Shown here: one piece after another, positions 21,182 through 22,049 of the stretch | Layout: each line of letters starts with the position of its first letter | Numbering within the stretch: position 1 is the first letter of the stretch | NCBI GenBank assembly: GCA_037176905.1 | Contig: JBBBWG010010135.1 | Span: 1 to 22,049 of the forward strand | Origin: Azolla pinnata | Lineage: Eukaryota > Streptophyta > Polypodiopsida > Salviniales > Salviniaceae | Direction: 5' to 3' | Length of the DNA: 22,049 nt | The notes under the pieces: model-generated | Databases searched by the model: none | What the model saw: only the letters and a program-made list of their open reading frames with translations | Told to the model about the DNA's origin: nothing | Translations under genes and position numbers: made by a program

Positions 21182-22049
21182 GCGGTTGCTCGGCGACGAT
21201 GGAAGAGGAGGAGGAAGAAGAAGAAGAAGGGCTGGGGCAGAGGCCGAGGCCGAGGCCGAGGGAGATGATGGAGGAAGGATCTACTACATGTGGGTTCTGT
21301 TGGTGGGCAATGCTGCATTTCTTCGGCGATGGTGATGGTGGTGGTGATGATGATGGGCAATGTGGAGGAGGAGCAAGTGGGTGGTGCTGCTGGTTGGAGA
21401 TGGTGGTGGAGATGGGGGAGGAATTGGAGATGGTGGAGATGGAGCAATTGGAAGAAGAAGAAGAAGACGACGATGATGAAGAAGATGAAGATGAAGAAGA
21501 TGATGATGATGATGAAGAAGAAGAGGCCCTTCGCAGCGTCGAGTTCCAATGGTTCTTGATCGCGTTGTCGGTTCGCCCTGGAAGCAGGCGCGCGATCGTG
21601 GCCCATCGGTTCCCGTGGCGCGAATGCGCGCCCACGATCACCGCGTCCTCCTCGGGTGTGAACGCGCGGTGCTCCACCTCGGGGCTCAGCTGGTTGCACC
21701 AGCGCAGCCTGCACGACTTCCCCGACCTCCCCGCCACCGCCCTGCTCACCGCCGTCCAGTTCTTCGCCCCCACCTCCTCCACCGCCCTCCTCAGCGCCAT
21801 GTCCTCCTCGGGGCTCCACGGCCCTTTGATCCGTTGCGGCGGCGGCTGTGGTTGTTGTTGCAATTGCTGTTGCTGTTGTTGTTGGTGTTGTTGTTGTTGT
21901 TGTTGCAATTGTTGTTGTTGTTGACGATGATGCGGTTGTTGCAATTGCTGTTGATGCTGTTGTTGCAATTGCTGTTGTTGCAATTGCTGTTGTTGATGCT
22001 GTTGTTGATGCTGTTGTTGTTGCAATTGCTGTTGTTGATGCTGTTGTTG
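20346..22049 (-). CDS. R2R3-MYB transcription factor, subgroup 22 (MYB44/70/73/77-like), N-terminus cut by window
   Basis: This is a nuclear DNA-binding regulator; in flowering plants subgroup 22 acts in abscisic acid, auxin and stress responses. The frame is open to the window edge with no ATG start seen, so at least 567 aa are visible and the true start lies beyond 22049. R2 and R3 occupy 21833-21528, from [11 protein letters not shown] to [29 protein letters not shown] and [15 protein letters not shown] identify subgroup 22. The R2 tryptophans are present; R3 starts with Phe, as is usual. Downstream, [10 protein letters not shown] (20763-20792) fits the subgroup's LxLxL (EAR-type repression) motif, and [14 protein letters not shown] near the end fits its second motif. 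No intron is seen, typical of the subgroup. The protein is much longer than the usual 300-400 aa because of Gln, Ser and Asp runs. The stop is TAA at 20348-20346. Confidence 0.95.
20482..20518. repeat. (GAA)n microsatellite coding a serine run
   Basis: GAA triplets on the plus strand read as TCT serine codons in the MYB gene, just before the C-terminal MMALMKDLV motif. Confidence 0.9.
20706..20741. repeat. (ATC)n microsatellite coding an aspartate run
   Basis: ATC triplets on the plus strand read as GAT aspartate codons in the MYB gene, a run of about 11 Asp directly after the LxLxL motif. Confidence 0.9.
21108..21182. repeat. (TTG)25 microsatellite coding polyglutamine
   Basis: Twenty-five uninterrupted TTG triplets read as CAA glutamine codons in the MYB gene. 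With the adjoining CAG this makes about 26 Gln in a row. The lack of interruptions suggests recent expansion or ongoing length change. Confidence 0.95.
21847..22049. repeat. Imperfect CAA/CAG/CAT repeat coding the Gln/His-rich N-terminus
   Basis: The N-terminal region of the MYB protein is Gln with scattered His and Leu, coded by mixed CAA, CAG, CAT and TTG codons. Small higher-order units such as TTGCAATTGCTG recur. It reaches the window edge, so its full length is unknown. Confidence 0.9.

Noticed and set aside
20188-21924. Plus-strand ORFs of up to 258 codons opposite the MYB gene
   Set aside because: They are antisense shadows of the MYB codon repeats (poly-Leu, poly-Glu and similar), with no independent domain.

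Overview
This is nuclear DNA from a land plant. The evidence is spliced genes with GT/AG introns (79 bp to 1.9 kb), an R2R3-MYB factor of the plant-specific subgroup 22, LTR retrotransposon remains of both Ty3/gypsy and Ty1/copia type, and long simple repeats. The TMEM230-like protein and the MYB are recognisable but appear divergent from the angiosperm forms I know. A non-seed plant (fern, lycophyte or bryophyte) is therefore possible, but I cannot name the organism.

Layout. 1-1254 (+): 3' end of a broken Ty3/gypsy element (integrase with a frameshift, polypurine tract, 333-bp 3' LTR). 1255-2990: AT-rich spacer with diverged repeats and two exon-like islands of unknown origin. 2996-7136 (-): complete five-exon gene for an Msp1/ATAD1-type membrane-anchored AAA ATPase (391 aa), with a minisatellite in intron 1. 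7137-10608: spacer between two divergent genes, largely built of three unrelated tandem arrays: a 143-bp perfectly alternating pyrimidine-purine tract, a nested 220/58-bp repeat, and 1.3 kb of CAT/CAC triplets. 10609-12826 (+): complete two-exon TMEM230-like gene (101 aa). 12827-20345: about 7.5 kb with no convincing gene, holding duplicated segments, a decayed copia reverse transcriptase (about 16777-17149) and some exon-like ORFs. 20346-22049 (-): intronless subgroup-22 R2R3-MYB gene, cut by the window edge inside its glutamine-rich N-terminus.

The three host genes have unrelated jobs (mitochondrial outer-membrane protein quality control, endomembrane trafficking, transcription), and nothing suggests they work together. 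The most unusual features are the density and variety of tandem repeats, including in-frame triplet expansions in the MYB gene, and the altered first catalytic residue of the gypsy integrase. I found no convincing new multi-gene system. Exon structures were worked out by hand from reading frame, splice sites and family knowledge; no search was run.
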